A stretch of DNA of 37,341 nucleotides from Rahnella perminowiae (lineage in GTDB: Bacteria; Pseudomonadota; Gammaproteobacteria; Enterobacterales; Enterobacteriaceae). A program made the position numbers and the translations under genes. The notes beneath the pieces are model-generated. The model was not told the DNA's origin and searched no databases. It saw nothing but the letters and a program-made list of their open reading frames with translations. Position 1 is the first letter of the stretch; each line of letters starts with the position of its first letter. This document shows, in pieces, positions 11,035 to 19,930 of the stretch. The DNA is taken from the NCBI RefSeq assembly GCF_019049755.1, contig NZ_JAFMOS010000627.1, positions 1-37,341 on the forward strand, written 5' to 3'.

Positions 11035-11248
11035 ATCGGTTCTCCCACCCGTCGGCCTGGCCGCAGATGATGTGTTATGTGAGGTACATCTGCAGAGTAG
11101 GCAGCCGGTTCTGTGAGGGAAACGTGATTTTTTGCAAAAGCTTTCACGCTATAACTGCATAAGGAATTCAGGGAGGATAAAAGCTCACGGGAATCACAGC
11201 TTCAGATATGAAAATTTTTGCATGGGCCATTTTGAAGGAGATCACAGT
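11035..11248. promoter_or_regulatory. Divergent control region of the glycoside cassette
   Basis: Two overlapping palindromes, TTTTGCAAAA (11130-11139) and AAAGCTTT (11137-11144), lie just upstream of a TATAAC hexamer (11150-11155). The overlapping pair is enclosed by GTGA and TCAC. They are good candidates for the operator of the LacI-family regulator. A second inverted repeat, GCAGATG (11063-11069) with CATCTGC (11087-11093), stands 29 bp before the transporter start. Neither site is assigned by comparison. Confidence 0.4.
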
Positions 11249-12331
11249 TTGAAAGGAAAGTTAAATATCCAGCAAATTGCCGACCAGACCGGATTGTCGA
11301 TCAGTACCGTTTCACGGGTTTTAGCCGGAAAAAATAATACCAGCAGCAAGGCGCGCGACAGCGTACTGGAATGTGCCAGGGCGCAGGGCGTTTTCGACGG
11401 CCTTTCGACCGGCAGGCTGATGCTGAACAATATTTTAATTTTCGCCCCGGCCCGGGCCTTTGATGTGCGCAGCGATATTTTTTACTACAAGGTGATCCAG
11501 GGCATTCTGGCTGCTACCGCCCGTCACGAAGTACGTGTCCGCTACTGCGCGATAGAAGAAGAAAACGCCGACGCCGCGCTGTTCATTGCCAAAATGACCG
11601 ATCCGCAGACCGAAGCCGTCTTGCTGGTCGGCATCGACGATCCGCATATTCATCAGCTTGCGGCCGACATGGGCAAACCATGTGTACTGATCAACTGCCA
11701 TGACCGGCATATGCGCCATGACAGCGTCAGTCCTGATCATCTGACGATGGGCGATTTTGCCTGCGACTACCTTTTTTCTCAGGGCCACACTCATATCGTG
11801 ACCGTGCAATGCCTGCGTCGTCATACCATGGAACTGCGGCTCACCGGTATTAAACAGGCATTCATGCGCCATCATCAGGTTTTCAGTGACCGCCACCATT
11901 TGCTCAATACGTCAGGTTTTGGGGCGCAGGAAAGCGAACAGGCGCTGCTGGAATTTCTGGATGCCTTGCCGCCCGGCCAGCCGCTGCCGACAGCCATCCT
12001 GGCCGGCGGGGATTTTATGGCATCCGGTGTGGTTGCTGCGCTGGCAAAGCGCGGTTTTTCCGTGCCGGGTGATATCAGCGTTATCAGTACTGACGGGTTC
12101 AATCTGGCAGAAATTCATGACGTGCCGTTGACCGCGGTGCATGTGCCGCGCGATGAACTCGGTGCCGAAGCGATCTCCTTATTACAAAGGCGCATGATGC
12201 GCCCCGATGCGCCTTATACCACGCAGCTGTTGCAGGGAAAACTGGTGGTGCGTGAATCTGTCAGAAAAGCCAGCGGACGCGCCGTGACCTGTCATCCGCA
12301 TACGTTGTATGACCCGCAGCCGGACAGATAA
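11249..12331 (+). CDS. LacI-family transcriptional regulator (TTG start)
   Basis: The protein has a LacI helix-turn-helix (LNIQQIADQTGLSISTVSRVLAG) and a periplasmic-binding-like effector domain ending with the usual GDISVISTDGFN and LTAVHVPRDELG segments. The best start is TTG at 11249, which puts the HTH at the N-terminus and has AAGGAG with 8-nt spacing. This gives 360 residues. The frame runs on upstream to 11132, but those codons have no ribosome site and would add about 39 unusual residues. The hinge segment (LSTGRLMLNNI) is atypical. It is divergent from the MFS-GH31 operon and presumably represses it until a sugar binds. Confidence 0.85.
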   Translation: MKGKLNIQQIADQTGLSISTVSRVLAGKNNTSSKARDSVLECARAQGVFDGLSTGRLMLNNILIFAPARAFDVRSDIFYYKVIQGILAATARHEVRVRYCAIEEENADAALFIAKMTDPQTEAVLLVGIDDPHIHQLAADMGKPCVLINCHDRHMRHDSVSPDHLTMGDFACDYLFSQGHTHIVTVQCLRRHTMELRLTGIKQAFMRHHQVFSDRHHLLNTSGFGAQESEQALLEFLDALPPGQPLPTAILAGGDFMASGVVAALAKRGFSVPGDISVISTDGFNLAEIHDVPLTAVHVPRDELGAEAISLLQRRMMRPDAPYTTQLLQGKLVVRESVRKASGRAVTCHPHTLYDPQPDR

Positions 12332-12366
12332 ATCTCATCTTTAACGGACCTGGCGCTCAGCAGTCC

Positions 12367-12372
12367 TATACT
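12367..12372 (+). promoter_or_regulatory. Candidate -10 element for the protease operon
   Basis: CCTATACT (TATACT at 12367-12372) resembles a sigma-S-type extended -10, with no clear -35. It lies about 95 bp before the protease start. A small hairpin, TCACC-TTCG-GGTGA (about 12431-12444), lies between it and the ribosome site. Confidence 0.35.
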
Positions 12373-12466
12373 GACGGTGACGGCTATTCATTAACCAGCT
12401 TTCAGTATCAGGCAGTCAGAACACCTTGTTTTCACCTTCGGGTGACTCTTGATAAGGAGATTCACG

Positions 12467-13501
12467 ATGAATCACAGTTCAGCAAAGCGTTACCACAGCG
12501 TTATCCCGCCTTACATACTTAACCGTATTATCGAACACGGTTCAGAACCCCAGCGCAGATGTGCCAAACAAACCCTGGTACATGTGAATACGTTAATGGC
12601 ACAGCCTTACGCCAAACCGCAGAAGATCGTGACAGCCAAAGCGGGTCAGGTAGAACGCGATATTTATGACGCCAAAAATACCACCCGGCTGCCGGGCGAA
12701 TCCGTGCGCAAGGAAGGCCAGGCCAGTAACGGCGATGTGGCGGTGGATGAAGCCTATGATTATCTGGGCGTGACGTATGATTTCTTCTGGCAGGCGTATC
12801 AGCGTAATTCCCTCGACAATAAAGGTCTGGCACTGCTCGGCACCGTGCATTATGACAAAGGCTATCAAAACGCTTTCTGGAACGGACAGCAGATGGTATT
12901 TGGTGACGGTGATGGCGAAATCTTTAACCGCTTTACGATTGCTATCGACGTTGTCGGGCATGAGCTTTCCCATGGTGTTACCGAAACGGAAGCCGGTCTG
13001 GAATATAACGGCCAGTCCGGCGCGCTGAATGAATCACTCTCGGATGTGTTTGGCTCGCTGGTGAAACAATTCCACCTGAAACAAACCGCTGATAAAGCCG
13101 ACTGGATTATTGGTGAAGGATTGCTGGCAAAAGGCATTCAGGGGACCGGCCTGCGCTCAATGTCTCATCCCGGCACTGCTTACGATGATCCGCTGCTGGG
13201 TAAAGATCCGCAACCGGCGGACATGAGCGGTTATGTGAATACCCGCGACGATAATGGCGGTGTGCATATTAACTCAGGCATACCTAACCGGGCATTTTAT
13301 CTGGCGGCGACTAAACTGGGCGGGAATGCATGGGAACGTGCAGGTTACGTCTGGTATGACACGGTCTGTGATAAATCCCTGCCCAAAAATGCAGACTTTG
13401 CCACCTTCGCCCAACTGACTATTCAGCATGCGGAAAAACGATTTGACGCCTCCGTTGCACAAGCGGTTCGTGAAGCCTGGGAGCAGGTCGGAGTGATGTA
13501 A
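12467..13501 (+). CDS. Protealysin-like M4 (thermolysin family) metalloprotease
   Basis: With the ATG at 12467 (AAGGAG, 6 nt spacing) the precursor is 344 residues. The N-terminus has no signal peptide and carries the short protealysin-type propeptide (PPYILNRIIEHG, residues 14-25). The catalytic zinc site is HELSH (165-169) with the third ligand Glu189 in GALNESLSD. GGVHINSGIPNRAF carries the transition-state His267. Protealysin-type enzymes of Serratia are neutral proteases that reach the outside by an unclear route, and in S. proteamaculans they are linked to actin cleavage and host-cell invasion. The stop codon directly abuts the inhibitor ATG (TAAATG). Family is sure; role here is inferred. 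Confidence 0.93.
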   Translation: MNHSSAKRYHSVIPPYILNRIIEHGSEPQRRCAKQTLVHVNTLMAQPYAKPQKIVTAKAGQVERDIYDAKNTTRLPGESVRKEGQASNGDVAVDEAYDYLGVTYDFFWQAYQRNSLDNKGLALLGTVHYDKGYQNAFWNGQQMVFGDGDGEIFNRFTIAIDVVGHELSHGVTETEAGLEYNGQSGALNESLSDVFGSLVKQFHLKQTADKADWIIGEGLLAKGIQGTGLRSMSHPGTAYDDPLLGKDPQPADMSGYVNTRDDNGGVHINSGIPNRAFYLAATKLGGNAWERAGYVWYDTVCDKSLPKNADFATFAQLTIQHAEKRFDASVAQAVREAWEQVGVM

Positions 13502-13846
13502 ATGAAACCTTTAGATTCGCTGGAAAGTAATGCGGTGATTGAAATTTACCGCGAAGGCGGTATTGCGTTTATCCCCAAACTCAGCGGGCCGCGACGGGTT
13601 GAACTTTCAGGCATGAGCGATGATAAGCGGCGGGAAATCTGCCAGCTCATCAATCAGGCACTGCCCCATGCTCAGGAAAAAGAAAACGCCGGTCATGGAG
13701 ACCAGCGTTATTTCCGGCTGGAGATTTATTATGCATCGGCAGAGCATTCAGCCAGTCTGGTTGTCATTATTCCTGAAACCGAAGCGCCCGAGGAACTGGT
13801 GAACCTATGGAAAGAGGCTCACCCTGACGATCACTCTTCCGAATAA
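13502..13846 (+). CDS. Emfourin-type inhibitor of protealysin
   Basis: A 114-residue small acidic protein without signal peptide or membrane segment begins on the base after the protease stop codon. Emfourin is the protein inhibitor of M4 peptidases encoded immediately downstream of protealysin in Serratia and its relatives; position, size and the segment GGIAFIPKLSGPRRVELSGM fit. It probably keeps the protease inactive in the cytosol. No intergenic ribosome site separates the two genes, so translational coupling and a fixed ratio are likely. Its 3' end overlaps the convergent yfgJ gene by 16 bp. Confidence 0.75.
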   Translation: MKPLDSLESNAVIEIYREGGIAFIPKLSGPRRVELSGMSDDKRREICQLINQALPHAQEKENAGHGDQRYFRLEIYYASAEHSASLVVIIPETEAPEELVNLWKEAHPDDHSSE

Positions 13847-14061
13847 GGCGAATACGTAAACTGTATCCGTTTTTTAGAAATCATCCCGTGCCCGTTTTGG
13901 CAGAAGTAATCTACCGCTCCGCAGGCTTTAAGCGCCTGCAACGGCTGCTGGCAATCTGGGCATAATGCGATTTGCGTAAAGTCGCCATGGTCAGCGTCAC
14001 AATGAAAGTGACCGCTTACCCAGCTCATCGGCTGGCCGCAAACCGGACAAAGTGCATCCAT
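13831..14061 (-). CDS. yfgJ: YfgJ-like zinc-ribbon protein
   Basis: This 76-residue protein has two CxxC zinc-ribbon halves (CPVCGQPM near the N-terminus, CPDCQQPLQALKACGAVDYFC in the middle) and the conserved NGHGMISKKR stretch seen in E. coli YfgJ (about 70 residues). Function is unknown. E. coli yfgJ sits between xseA and der, so this gene marks the right-hand border of the accessory block inserted in this genome. It is convergent with, and overlaps, the emfourin gene. Confidence 0.88.
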   Translation of the reverse strand: MDALCPVCGQPMSWVSGHFHCDADHGDFTQIALCPDCQQPLQALKACGAVDYFCQNGHGMISKKRIQFTYSPYSEE

Positions 14062-14073
14062 CGTCTTTCCCTT

Positions 14074-15030
14074 CTAAATAACACCCAGCGTCCGCAGTAA
14101 ATACAGACCCAGTGCGGTAGTGAAAAATGATCCGAGCGTGGTGACAGCAATAATATTAGCTGCCAGTGTCGCATTGCCGCCCATCGCGCGGGTCATCACG
14201 TAGCTGCCCGCTGCGGTCGGTGTACAGGAAAAAAGAAATATAACGCCGAGCGCCGCGCCGCGAAAGCCAAACAACCCTGCCCCGAGGGTCATCAGCGCGG
14301 GCACAAATATGACACGTGACGCAGAAGACCAGGCTGCCACGTTAGAACTGCGGAACATCGCCTGCCAGTCAAGGCTGGCACCGGCGCATAACATGGCCAG
14401 CGGCAGCGCCATACCTGAAATAAAGTCACCGGTGCTGGCAATGGTCGCCGGCATAGGTAAATGGCTGTGCTTAAACGCCAGCCCGAGGACCAGACCAATA
14501 ATCAGCGGATTGGTGATAATGCCGCGCAAGATAGGCTTCATCCCGATGCTTTTCCCCTGCCCGCCTTTCAGGCTGCGGGTTAATGTAATCACCGACAGGA
14601 CGTTGAACAAAATAACCGTCACAGCCAGATACATCGAGCCCAGCGCAATCCCTTCACTGCCAAAGGCCAGTGATGCATAAGCCAGCCCCGCGATACCGGT
14701 ATTTGCCCGGAAGCCTCCCTGCACAAAAATGCCGCGCTCACGCGGGTCTTTCACCAGTTTTATCGCCACCAGTTCCAGCAACAGATAAGAAACTACGGTA
14801 CCGATTCCCCCGTAAAGGGCGAGCGGCAAGTTTGAGCCTGAGGAATCATGCCCTTGTGCTACGCTGAAAAACAGCAGGCAGGGTAAGGCGATATTAAACA
14901 CCAGCCGGCTGGCTTTCTCGTTGAAACTGTCGTCCATCAGGCCGGTGCGGCGCAGCACCATGCCCAGCAACAAGATCAGTAGGTTTGGGACCGTAACACC
15001 AAATGCAAAACTCCAGGTCTGCCAGAACAT
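14074..15030 (-). CDS. AEC-family transporter (auxin efflux carrier type)
   Basis: The start chosen is the ATG at 15030, preceded by AAGGAG at good spacing, giving 318 residues; an earlier in-frame codon at 15078 lies within the der terminator. About ten hydrophobic segments are visible, with the family-typical N-terminus VTVPNLLILLLGMVLRRTG and the conserved proline in the segment NIALPCLLFFSV. AEC proteins are secondary carriers; bacterial members include malonate and other organic acid permeases. The substrate is unknown. The gene ends 12 bp before yfgJ and could be co-transcribed with it. Confidence 0.85.
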   Translation of the reverse strand: MFWQTWSFAFGVTVPNLLILLLGMVLRRTGLMDDSFNEKASRLVFNIALPCLLFFSVAQGHDSSGSNLPLALYGGIGTVVSYLLLELVAIKLVKDPRERGIFVQGGFRANTGIAGLAYASLAFGSEGIALGSMYLAVTVILFNVLSVITLTRSLKGGQGKSIGMKPILRGIITNPLIIGLVLGLAFKHSHLPMPATIASTGDFISGMALPLAMLCAGASLDWQAMFRSSNVAAWSSASRVIFVPALMTLGAGLFGFRGAALGVIFLFSCTPTAAGSYVMTRAMGGNATLAANIIAVTTLGSFFTTALGLYLLRTLGVI

Positions 15031-15061
15031 CCAGCCAGCTCCTTGCAGGGAAACGAAGACG

Positions 15062-15090
15062 AAAAAAAAGGGGCACATTCTATGCGCCCC
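15062..15090 (-). terminator. Intrinsic terminator of der
   Basis: On the minus strand a GGGGC-type stem (15070-15074 with 15086-15090, extended by CA/TG pairs) is followed by eight T residues (15062-15069). It lies 10 bp past the der stop and covers the DNA just upstream of the AEC gene. Confidence 0.85.
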
Positions 15091-15099
15091 GCCTGCAGA

Positions 15100-16584
15100 T
15101 TATTTACTTTTTTTCAGGTGTGACATCAGGCGTTTACGTTTGCGCAGCTGATTTGGTGTCAGCGTATTACGCTTGCCTTCAAACGGGTTCTCACCCTCTT
15201 TGAACTGAATACGGATTGGCGTACCCATCACTTTCAGTGAACGACGGAAATAGTTCATCAGATAGCGTTTATAGGAATCGGCCAGGTCTTTCACCTGATT
15301 ACCGTGGATCACCACGATTGGCGGGTTATACCCCCCGGCATGGGCATATTTCAGCTTCACGCGGCGACCATTCACCAGCGGTGGCTGATGATCGTCAGCC
15401 GCCATTTGCATGATACGGGTCAGTAAGGAAGTGCTCACACGCGTGGTCGCGCAGGTGTACGCCTCATTCACAGACTCGAAAAGGTTACCGACGCCGCTGC
15501 CGTGCAGGGCAGAGATAAAGTGAATGCGGGCGAAATCAACGAAGCCAAGGCGCAGATCCAGCTGATCTTTAACCTGAGCACGCGCTTCTTCGCTCATGCC
15601 ATCCCACTTGTTGACCACAATAACCAGTGAGCGCCCGCTATTGAGGATAAAGCCTAACAGCGAGAGATCCTGATCAGAAATGCCTTCGCGGGCATCAATA
15701 ACCAACATCACCACATTGGCATCTTCAATCGCCTGCAGGGTTTTGATTACTGAAAATTTCTCTACAGTTTCAGTGACTTTTCCGCGCTTACGTACACCGG
15801 CAGTGTCGATCAGAACATATTCACGGTCGTCGCGGTTCATCGGGATGTAAATACTGTCGCGGGTGGTGCCTGGCATGTCATAAACCACCACGCGTTCTTC
15901 ACCCAAAATACGGTTAGTCAGTGTGGATTTACCTACGTTGGGACGCCCGACAATCGCCAGTTTGATGGGCAGAGACTGCGGGTCGAAATCATCTTCTTCG
16001 TCCTCAGGGATTTCATCACCGGTGGCTTCCTGTTCGGCCCAGTACGCCGCGTTGGCCTCTTCTTCGGTCAGTTCCACTTCTTCCGGCTTTTCACCCACGA
16101 ACGGGATCAGCACATGTTCAATCAGCTGGGTGACGCCACGGCCATGTGAAGCCGCGATAGCATACACCTCGCCTAAACCGAGTGAATAAAAATCACCGGT
16201 TGCGCTGTCCGGATCCAGGCCGTCGGTTTTGTTCGCGACCAGGAAGGTCGCTTTTTCACGGCTGCGAAGATGTTGGGCAATGCCCTGATCGGCAGGCATC
16301 AGGCCTGCACGGGCATCGACCATAAACAGCACGATATCCGCTTCTTCGATAGCCAGCAGAGACTGCCCTGCCATGCGGGTTTCAACGCCGTCTTCCGTAC
16401 CGTCAATACCGCCGGTATCTACGATGATGAATTCATTACCCTCAATTTCGGCACGACCATACTTGCGGTCACGCGTAAGCCCCGGGAAATCCGCAACCAG
16501 CGCATCACGCGTCTTGGTTAAACGGTTAAATAAAGTGGATTTACCCACATTCGGGCGCCCAACAAGCGCAACGACAGGTATCAT
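15100..16584 (-). CDS. der: Ribosome assembly GTPase Der (EngA)
   Basis: Der is an essential tandem-GTPase that works in 50S ribosomal subunit maturation. The 494-residue protein (490 in E. coli) starts directly with the first P-loop, [12 protein letters not shown]. The second P-loop, [12 protein letters not shown], begins near residue 213. An acidic linker (EDEEDDFD) separates the two G domains. Both DxxG (DTGG, DTAG) and NKxD (NKTD, NKWD) motifs are present, and the C-terminal KH-like domain ends in a lysine/arginine-rich tail. It lies downstream of bamB, separated by 223 bp with a hairpin, so it probably has its own promoter. Confidence 0.98.
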   Translation of the reverse strand: MIPVVALVGRPNVGKSTLFNRLTKTRDALVADFPGLTRDRKYGRAEIEGNEFIIVDTGGIDGTEDGVETRMAGQSLLAIEEADIVLFMVDARAGLMPADQGIAQHLRSREKATFLVANKTDGLDPDSATGDFYSLGLGEVYAIAASHGRGVTQLIEHVLIPFVGEKPEEVELTEEEANAAYWAEQEATGDEIPEDEEDDFDPQSLPIKLAIVGRPNVGKSTLTNRILGEERVVVYDMPGTTRDSIYIPMNRDDREYVLIDTAGVRKRGKVTETVEKFSVIKTLQAIEDANVVMLVIDAREGISDQDLSLLGFILNSGRSLVIVVNKWDGMSEEARAQVKDQLDLRLGFVDFARIHFISALHGSGVGNLFESVNEAYTCATTRVSTSLLTRIMQMAADDHQPPLVNGRRVKLKYAHAGGYNPPIVVIHGNQVKDLADSYKRYLMNYFRRSLKVMGTPIRIQFKEGENPFEGKRNTLTPNQLRKRKRLMSHLKKSK

Positions 16585-16729
16585 TTTGAAGCCTCAATGT
16601 TTTTATGATGCATAGTATATATGGTGCTAAACGCAAATAGCTGGCCTGCGAAATCTCAATGCAAACCACTATAATTCAAACTGTTACGGCCTGATTCATC
16701 AGCCGTGATTACGCATATTTTATAATACG

Positions 16730-16760
16730 AAACGGCCCCTGAGCCATTCAGGAGCCGTTT
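16730..16760 (-). terminator. Stem-loop after bamB
   Basis: AAACGGC (16730-16736) pairs with GCCGTTT (16754-16760), with inner CCTGA/TCAGG pairing. T residues after the stem are few on the minus strand, so termination may be partial. Confidence 0.55.
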
Positions 16761-16807
16761 TAAAGCCCGGGATCATCCGATCTCAGAGCCCGATGCCGGT
16801 CGCGGTA

Positions 16808-17989
16808 TTAGCGGGTGAAGGAGTAAACTTCGCCACCTTTCGCTTGTACAACCAGCTTGTCGCTTGCCACAATCGGCGCGCTCAGGAAGCCGTCACTGTC
16901 GACTTTCTGCTGAGCAACAAAGCGGCCATCAGTGGTGTTGATCCAGTGCAGATAGCCCTCGGAATCGCCGACCACAATATAACCATTATACAGCACAGGT
17001 GCCGTCAGGTTACGGTGCAGCAATTCACTTTGACGCCATACGCTGACACCACCCTGAGTATCAAGCGCCATCACGCGGTCATCCTGATCAACCATATAAA
17101 TATGGCCTGCGTCGACGATGATGTCATTCACAGAACCGACATCACGCTTCCACATAATCTGACCAGAACGCAGATCCATCGCCACCAGATTGCCATTGTA
17201 TGCCAGCGTATAAATCACGCCATCAACAATAACCGGCGTGGTGTCCACATCGCTCAGACGGTCGATTTCAGTCGTACCGGTGGTCTGAGAAATACGTTGT
17301 TGCCAGATCAGCTGACCTTCTTTCATCAGCACGGCACTGACGCGACCATTATCACCACCGACGATTGCCGCACCAAAGGCCACCGCAGGCGCTGATTCGC
17401 CACGCAGAGAAAGTGTTGGCATATCGAGGTTAGCGGTCCATTGAATGGTACCGTCGGATTCGTTCAGCCCCTGCAACATACCGTTGCCGGTGTGAACCAG
17501 AACCAGACCATCACTGACAACAGGACGGGACAATGCTTCACCCGCCACTTTGGTCTGCCAGGCGATTTTACCATCAGTTGTGTTCAATGCATAAACGATC
17601 GCTTTTTCACTGCCCACGTAAACGTGATCACCTGAAACTGTCAGGCCGCCTGAAAGCTGTGCTGAAATATTGCGGGAGAGGAAGCCGGTCTTTTCAGACA
17701 GATTCACGCTCCATTTTTCTTTACCACTGTCAGCGTCAAGTGCTTTAACCAGACCAAAACGATCAGCGGCAAAAATAGTGCTGTCCTGCCAGGCCGGACG
17801 CAGATTGGAATAGAATTCGCCAATGCCATCGCCTACGGATTTGCTCCACACTTGCGTCGGAGTAAATTGGTTCTCAACTTTTGGCAGCGGAGACATTTTG
17901 ACCACGTCTTCTTCGCTGTTAAACAATGAACAGCCACTTAGCAGGGCAACAGAAACCCATCCTACCAAGAGTGTTTTACGCAATTGCAT
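16808..17989 (-). CDS. bamB: Outer membrane protein assembly factor BamB
   Basis: BamB is a lipoprotein of the BAM complex that helps insert beta-barrel proteins into the outer membrane. The 393-residue protein (392 in E. coli) has a lipoprotein signal peptide with lipobox LLSGC, so the mature protein begins at Cys20. Repeated W/G-containing blades (for example GSEKAIVYALNTTDGKIAW and GDSEGYLHWINTTDGRFV) form an eight-bladed PQQ-type beta-propeller. The gene starts 11 bp after the yfgM stop, so it is in one operon with hisS and yfgM. Confidence 0.97.
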   Translation of the reverse strand: MQLRKTLLVGWVSVALLSGCSLFNSEEDVVKMSPLPKVENQFTPTQVWSKSVGDGIGEFYSNLRPAWQDSTIFAADRFGLVKALDADSGKEKWSVNLSEKTGFLSRNISAQLSGGLTVSGDHVYVGSEKAIVYALNTTDGKIAWQTKVAGEALSRPVVSDGLVLVHTGNGMLQGLNESDGTIQWTANLDMPTLSLRGESAPAVAFGAAIVGGDNGRVSAVLMKEGQLIWQQRISQTTGTTEIDRLSDVDTTPVIVDGVIYTLAYNGNLVAMDLRSGQIMWKRDVGSVNDIIVDAGHIYMVDQDDRVMALDTQGGVSVWRQSELLHRNLTAPVLYNGYIVVGDSEGYLHWINTTDGRFVAQQKVDSDGFLSAPIVASDKLVVQAKGGEVYSFTR

Positions 17990-18000
17990 CGGGGTTCCCC

Positions 18001-18621
18001 TTAGCTGGCTAAGTTGTTCAATTTCATACGCAGCATGGTTTGCAGCGTTTGAGAGGGTTTAGAATCAATTCCTTTGCTGTAGGCTTCGCGCGCACCTTTT
18101 GCATCACCTTTGGCAAGCAGAACATCACCACGGATGCCTTGCTGCATAGCCGTCCAGCCTTCACCCTTCACGCCGTCTAACGTTTTGAGTGCATCATCAA
18201 ATTTGCCTTGCTGCATCTGGACACGCGCCAGACGTAAGTTCACCAGCGAACGTAAATTATCTTCTTTGGCCTGACCTTGCGCCTGCGCTAATTGCTTTTC
18301 AGCATTGGCGAAATCACGGGTTTCGACAAAATGATCAGCCAGTTGCAGGGCGGCAAATACGCCGTAATTATTGTCATTGCTCTGCGCAAATTTTTCGAGA
18401 TCAGCTACGCCTTTCGCGTTATTGCTGGTCAGCAACTGATTCGCTTGCTGGAAAGACGCAGAGGCTTCCGTCAGGGCTGAGTCCTGATGGCTCTGCCAGA
18501 AACGCCAGCCGCCAAGGGCTGCAATACCCAGAACAACGCCAATGGCCAGCGCTTTACCGTTTTCCGCAAAGAAGCGACGTACAGCATCAACCTGTTCATT
18601 CTCAGTGGTATAGACTTCCAC
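18001..18621 (-). CDS. yfgM: YfgM, ancillary SecYEG translocon protein (GTG start)
   Basis: The GTG at 18621 (product MEVYTTENEQ...), preceded by AAGGAG, gives 206 residues, exactly the E. coli length. The frame stays open into hisS, but that would force a 65-nt overlap and a basic, unrelated extension. A single membrane segment lies near residues 24-42 (ALAIGVVLGIAALGGW). The remainder is a periplasmic TPR domain. In E. coli, YfgM associates with PpiD and the Sec translocon and modulates periplasmic chaperone traffic and Rcs signalling. It lies 13 bp after hisS and 11 bp before bamB. Confidence 0.93.
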   Translation of the reverse strand: MEVYTTENEQVDAVRRFFAENGKALAIGVVLGIAALGGWRFWQSHQDSALTEASASFQQANQLLTSNNAKGVADLEKFAQSNDNNYGVFAALQLADHFVETRDFANAEKQLAQAQGQAKEDNLRSLVNLRLARVQMQQGKFDDALKTLDGVKGEGWTAMQQGIRGDVLLAKGDAKGAREAYSKGIDSKPSQTLQTMLRMKLNNLAS

Positions 18622-18634
18622 AGTGTCCTTCTCC

Positions 18635-19909
18635 TTAACCCAACATCGAAGCCAGGCGCGCGACGATTTCGCTTTGCGCCAGCGTTTCTTGCGTTCCACT
18701 CTGCAGATCTTTAACGACGATCTGCTGGTTAGCGACTTCAGTTTCGCCTAATACCAGGGCCACACGCGCACCCCATTTATCAGCACGGGCAAACTGTTTC
18801 TTAAAGTTGCCGCCACCGTAGTTAGTCATGACTTTCAGCTCAGGCAGTGCATCACGCAGTGTTTCAGCCAGTTGCATCGCTGCGCTTTGCGTGCCGGTAC
18901 CGGATGAGATCACGTAGGCATCAACGATCGCCGGCGCTTTGAAGTCCGGGTTTACGGCCTGAACCAGTAAAACCAGACGTTCCAGCCCCATGGCGAAACC
19001 GACACCCGGTGTTGCACGACCACCGAGTTGTTCAACCAGACCGTCGTACCGGCCACCGGCACATACCGTACCTTGAGAGCCTAAGCTGTTGGTTACCCAC
19101 TCGAACACGGTGCGGTTGTAATAATCCAGACCGCGCACAAGTCGCTGATTAATCGTATATGGGATACCAGACTGCTCTAAAAGTTCACACAGACCTGCAA
19201 AGTGTTCTCTTGATTCTTCATCAAGATAATCACCCAGTTCAGGCGCATCATTTAATAATGTCTGAATATCCGGATTTTTGGAGTCAAGTACACGCAGCGG
19301 ATTGCTATACATACGACGTTTACAGTCTTCATCCAGCGTGTCTTTGTGCTGCTCAAGGAAAGCGACCAGCGCGTCACGATAGTTCGCGCGTGCCTCCAGC
19401 GAGCCGATAGAGTTCAGTTCCAGCGTAACGTGCTCAGAAATCCCCAGTGCGCGCCACCAGCGGGCGGTCAGCAGAATTAATTCGGCATCAATGTCAGGTC
19501 CTTGCAGGCCAAAGACCTCCACACCCAACTGATTGAACTGGCGATAGCGGCCTTTTTGCGGGCGTTCGTAACGGAACATTGGGCCGATGTACCACAGACG
19601 TTGTTCCTGATTGTACAGCAGACCATGTTCAATACCGGCGCGCACGCAGCCTGCCGTACCTTCCGGACGTAGCGTCAGGCTTTCGCCGTTGCGGTCGTCA
19701 AAGGTATACATTTCTTTTTCCACGACATCAGTGACTTCACCGATAGCGCGTTTAAACAATGGGGTCTGCTCTACAATCGGCATACGAATTTCGCTATAGC
19801 CGTAACTGCCGAGCACTTGTTTCAGCGATCCTTCAATACGTTGCCACAGTGCTGTGTCTTCTGGCAGGTAGTCGTTCATGCCGCGAATGGCCTGGATATT
19901 CTTTGCCAC
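18635..19909 (-). CDS. hisS: Histidine--tRNA ligase (GTG start)
   Basis: HisRS charges tRNA-His. The 424-residue length equals E. coli, and the start codon is GTG at 19909, as in E. coli hisS. Class II motif 2 ([13 protein letters not shown]) and motif 3 ([11 protein letters not shown]) are present, along with the histidine-binding stretches [12 protein letters not shown] and [15 protein letters not shown]-terminal anticodon-binding domain completes it. It is the first gene of hisS-yfgM-bamB, with a promoter inside the preceding ispG terminator. Confidence 0.98.
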   Translation of the reverse strand: MAKNIQAIRGMNDYLPEDTALWQRIEGSLKQVLGSYGYSEIRMPIVEQTPLFKRAIGEVTDVVEKEMYTFDDRNGESLTLRPEGTAGCVRAGIEHGLLYNQEQRLWYIGPMFRYERPQKGRYRQFNQLGVEVFGLQGPDIDAELILLTARWWRALGISEHVTLELNSIGSLEARANYRDALVAFLEQHKDTLDEDCKRRMYSNPLRVLDSKNPDIQTLLNDAPELGDYLDEESREHFAGLCELLEQSGIPYTINQRLVRGLDYYNRTVFEWVTNSLGSQGTVCAGGRYDGLVEQLGGRATPGVGFAMGLERLVLLVQAVNPDFKAPAIVDAYVISSGTGTQSAAMQLAETLRDALPELKVMTNYGGGNFKKQFARADKWGARVALVLGETEVANQQIVVKDLQSGTQETLAQSEIVARLASMLG

Positions 19910-19930
19910 GTCAGTTCTCTATCGTTTTAT

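Noticed and set aside
11075-11095. CRP site upstream of the MFS gene
   Set aside because: Only the TGTGA half is good; the second half is poor.
11132-11248. Longer N-terminus for the LacI-family regulator
   Set aside because: The extra codons have no ribosome site, overlap the presumed operator, and would place the HTH about 40 residues into the protein; TTG at 11249 with AAGGAG fits better.
12431-12446. Terminator between the LacI-type regulator and the protease gene
   Set aside because: TCACC-TTCG-GGTGA forms a hairpin, but no T run follows and it lies next to the protease ribosome site.
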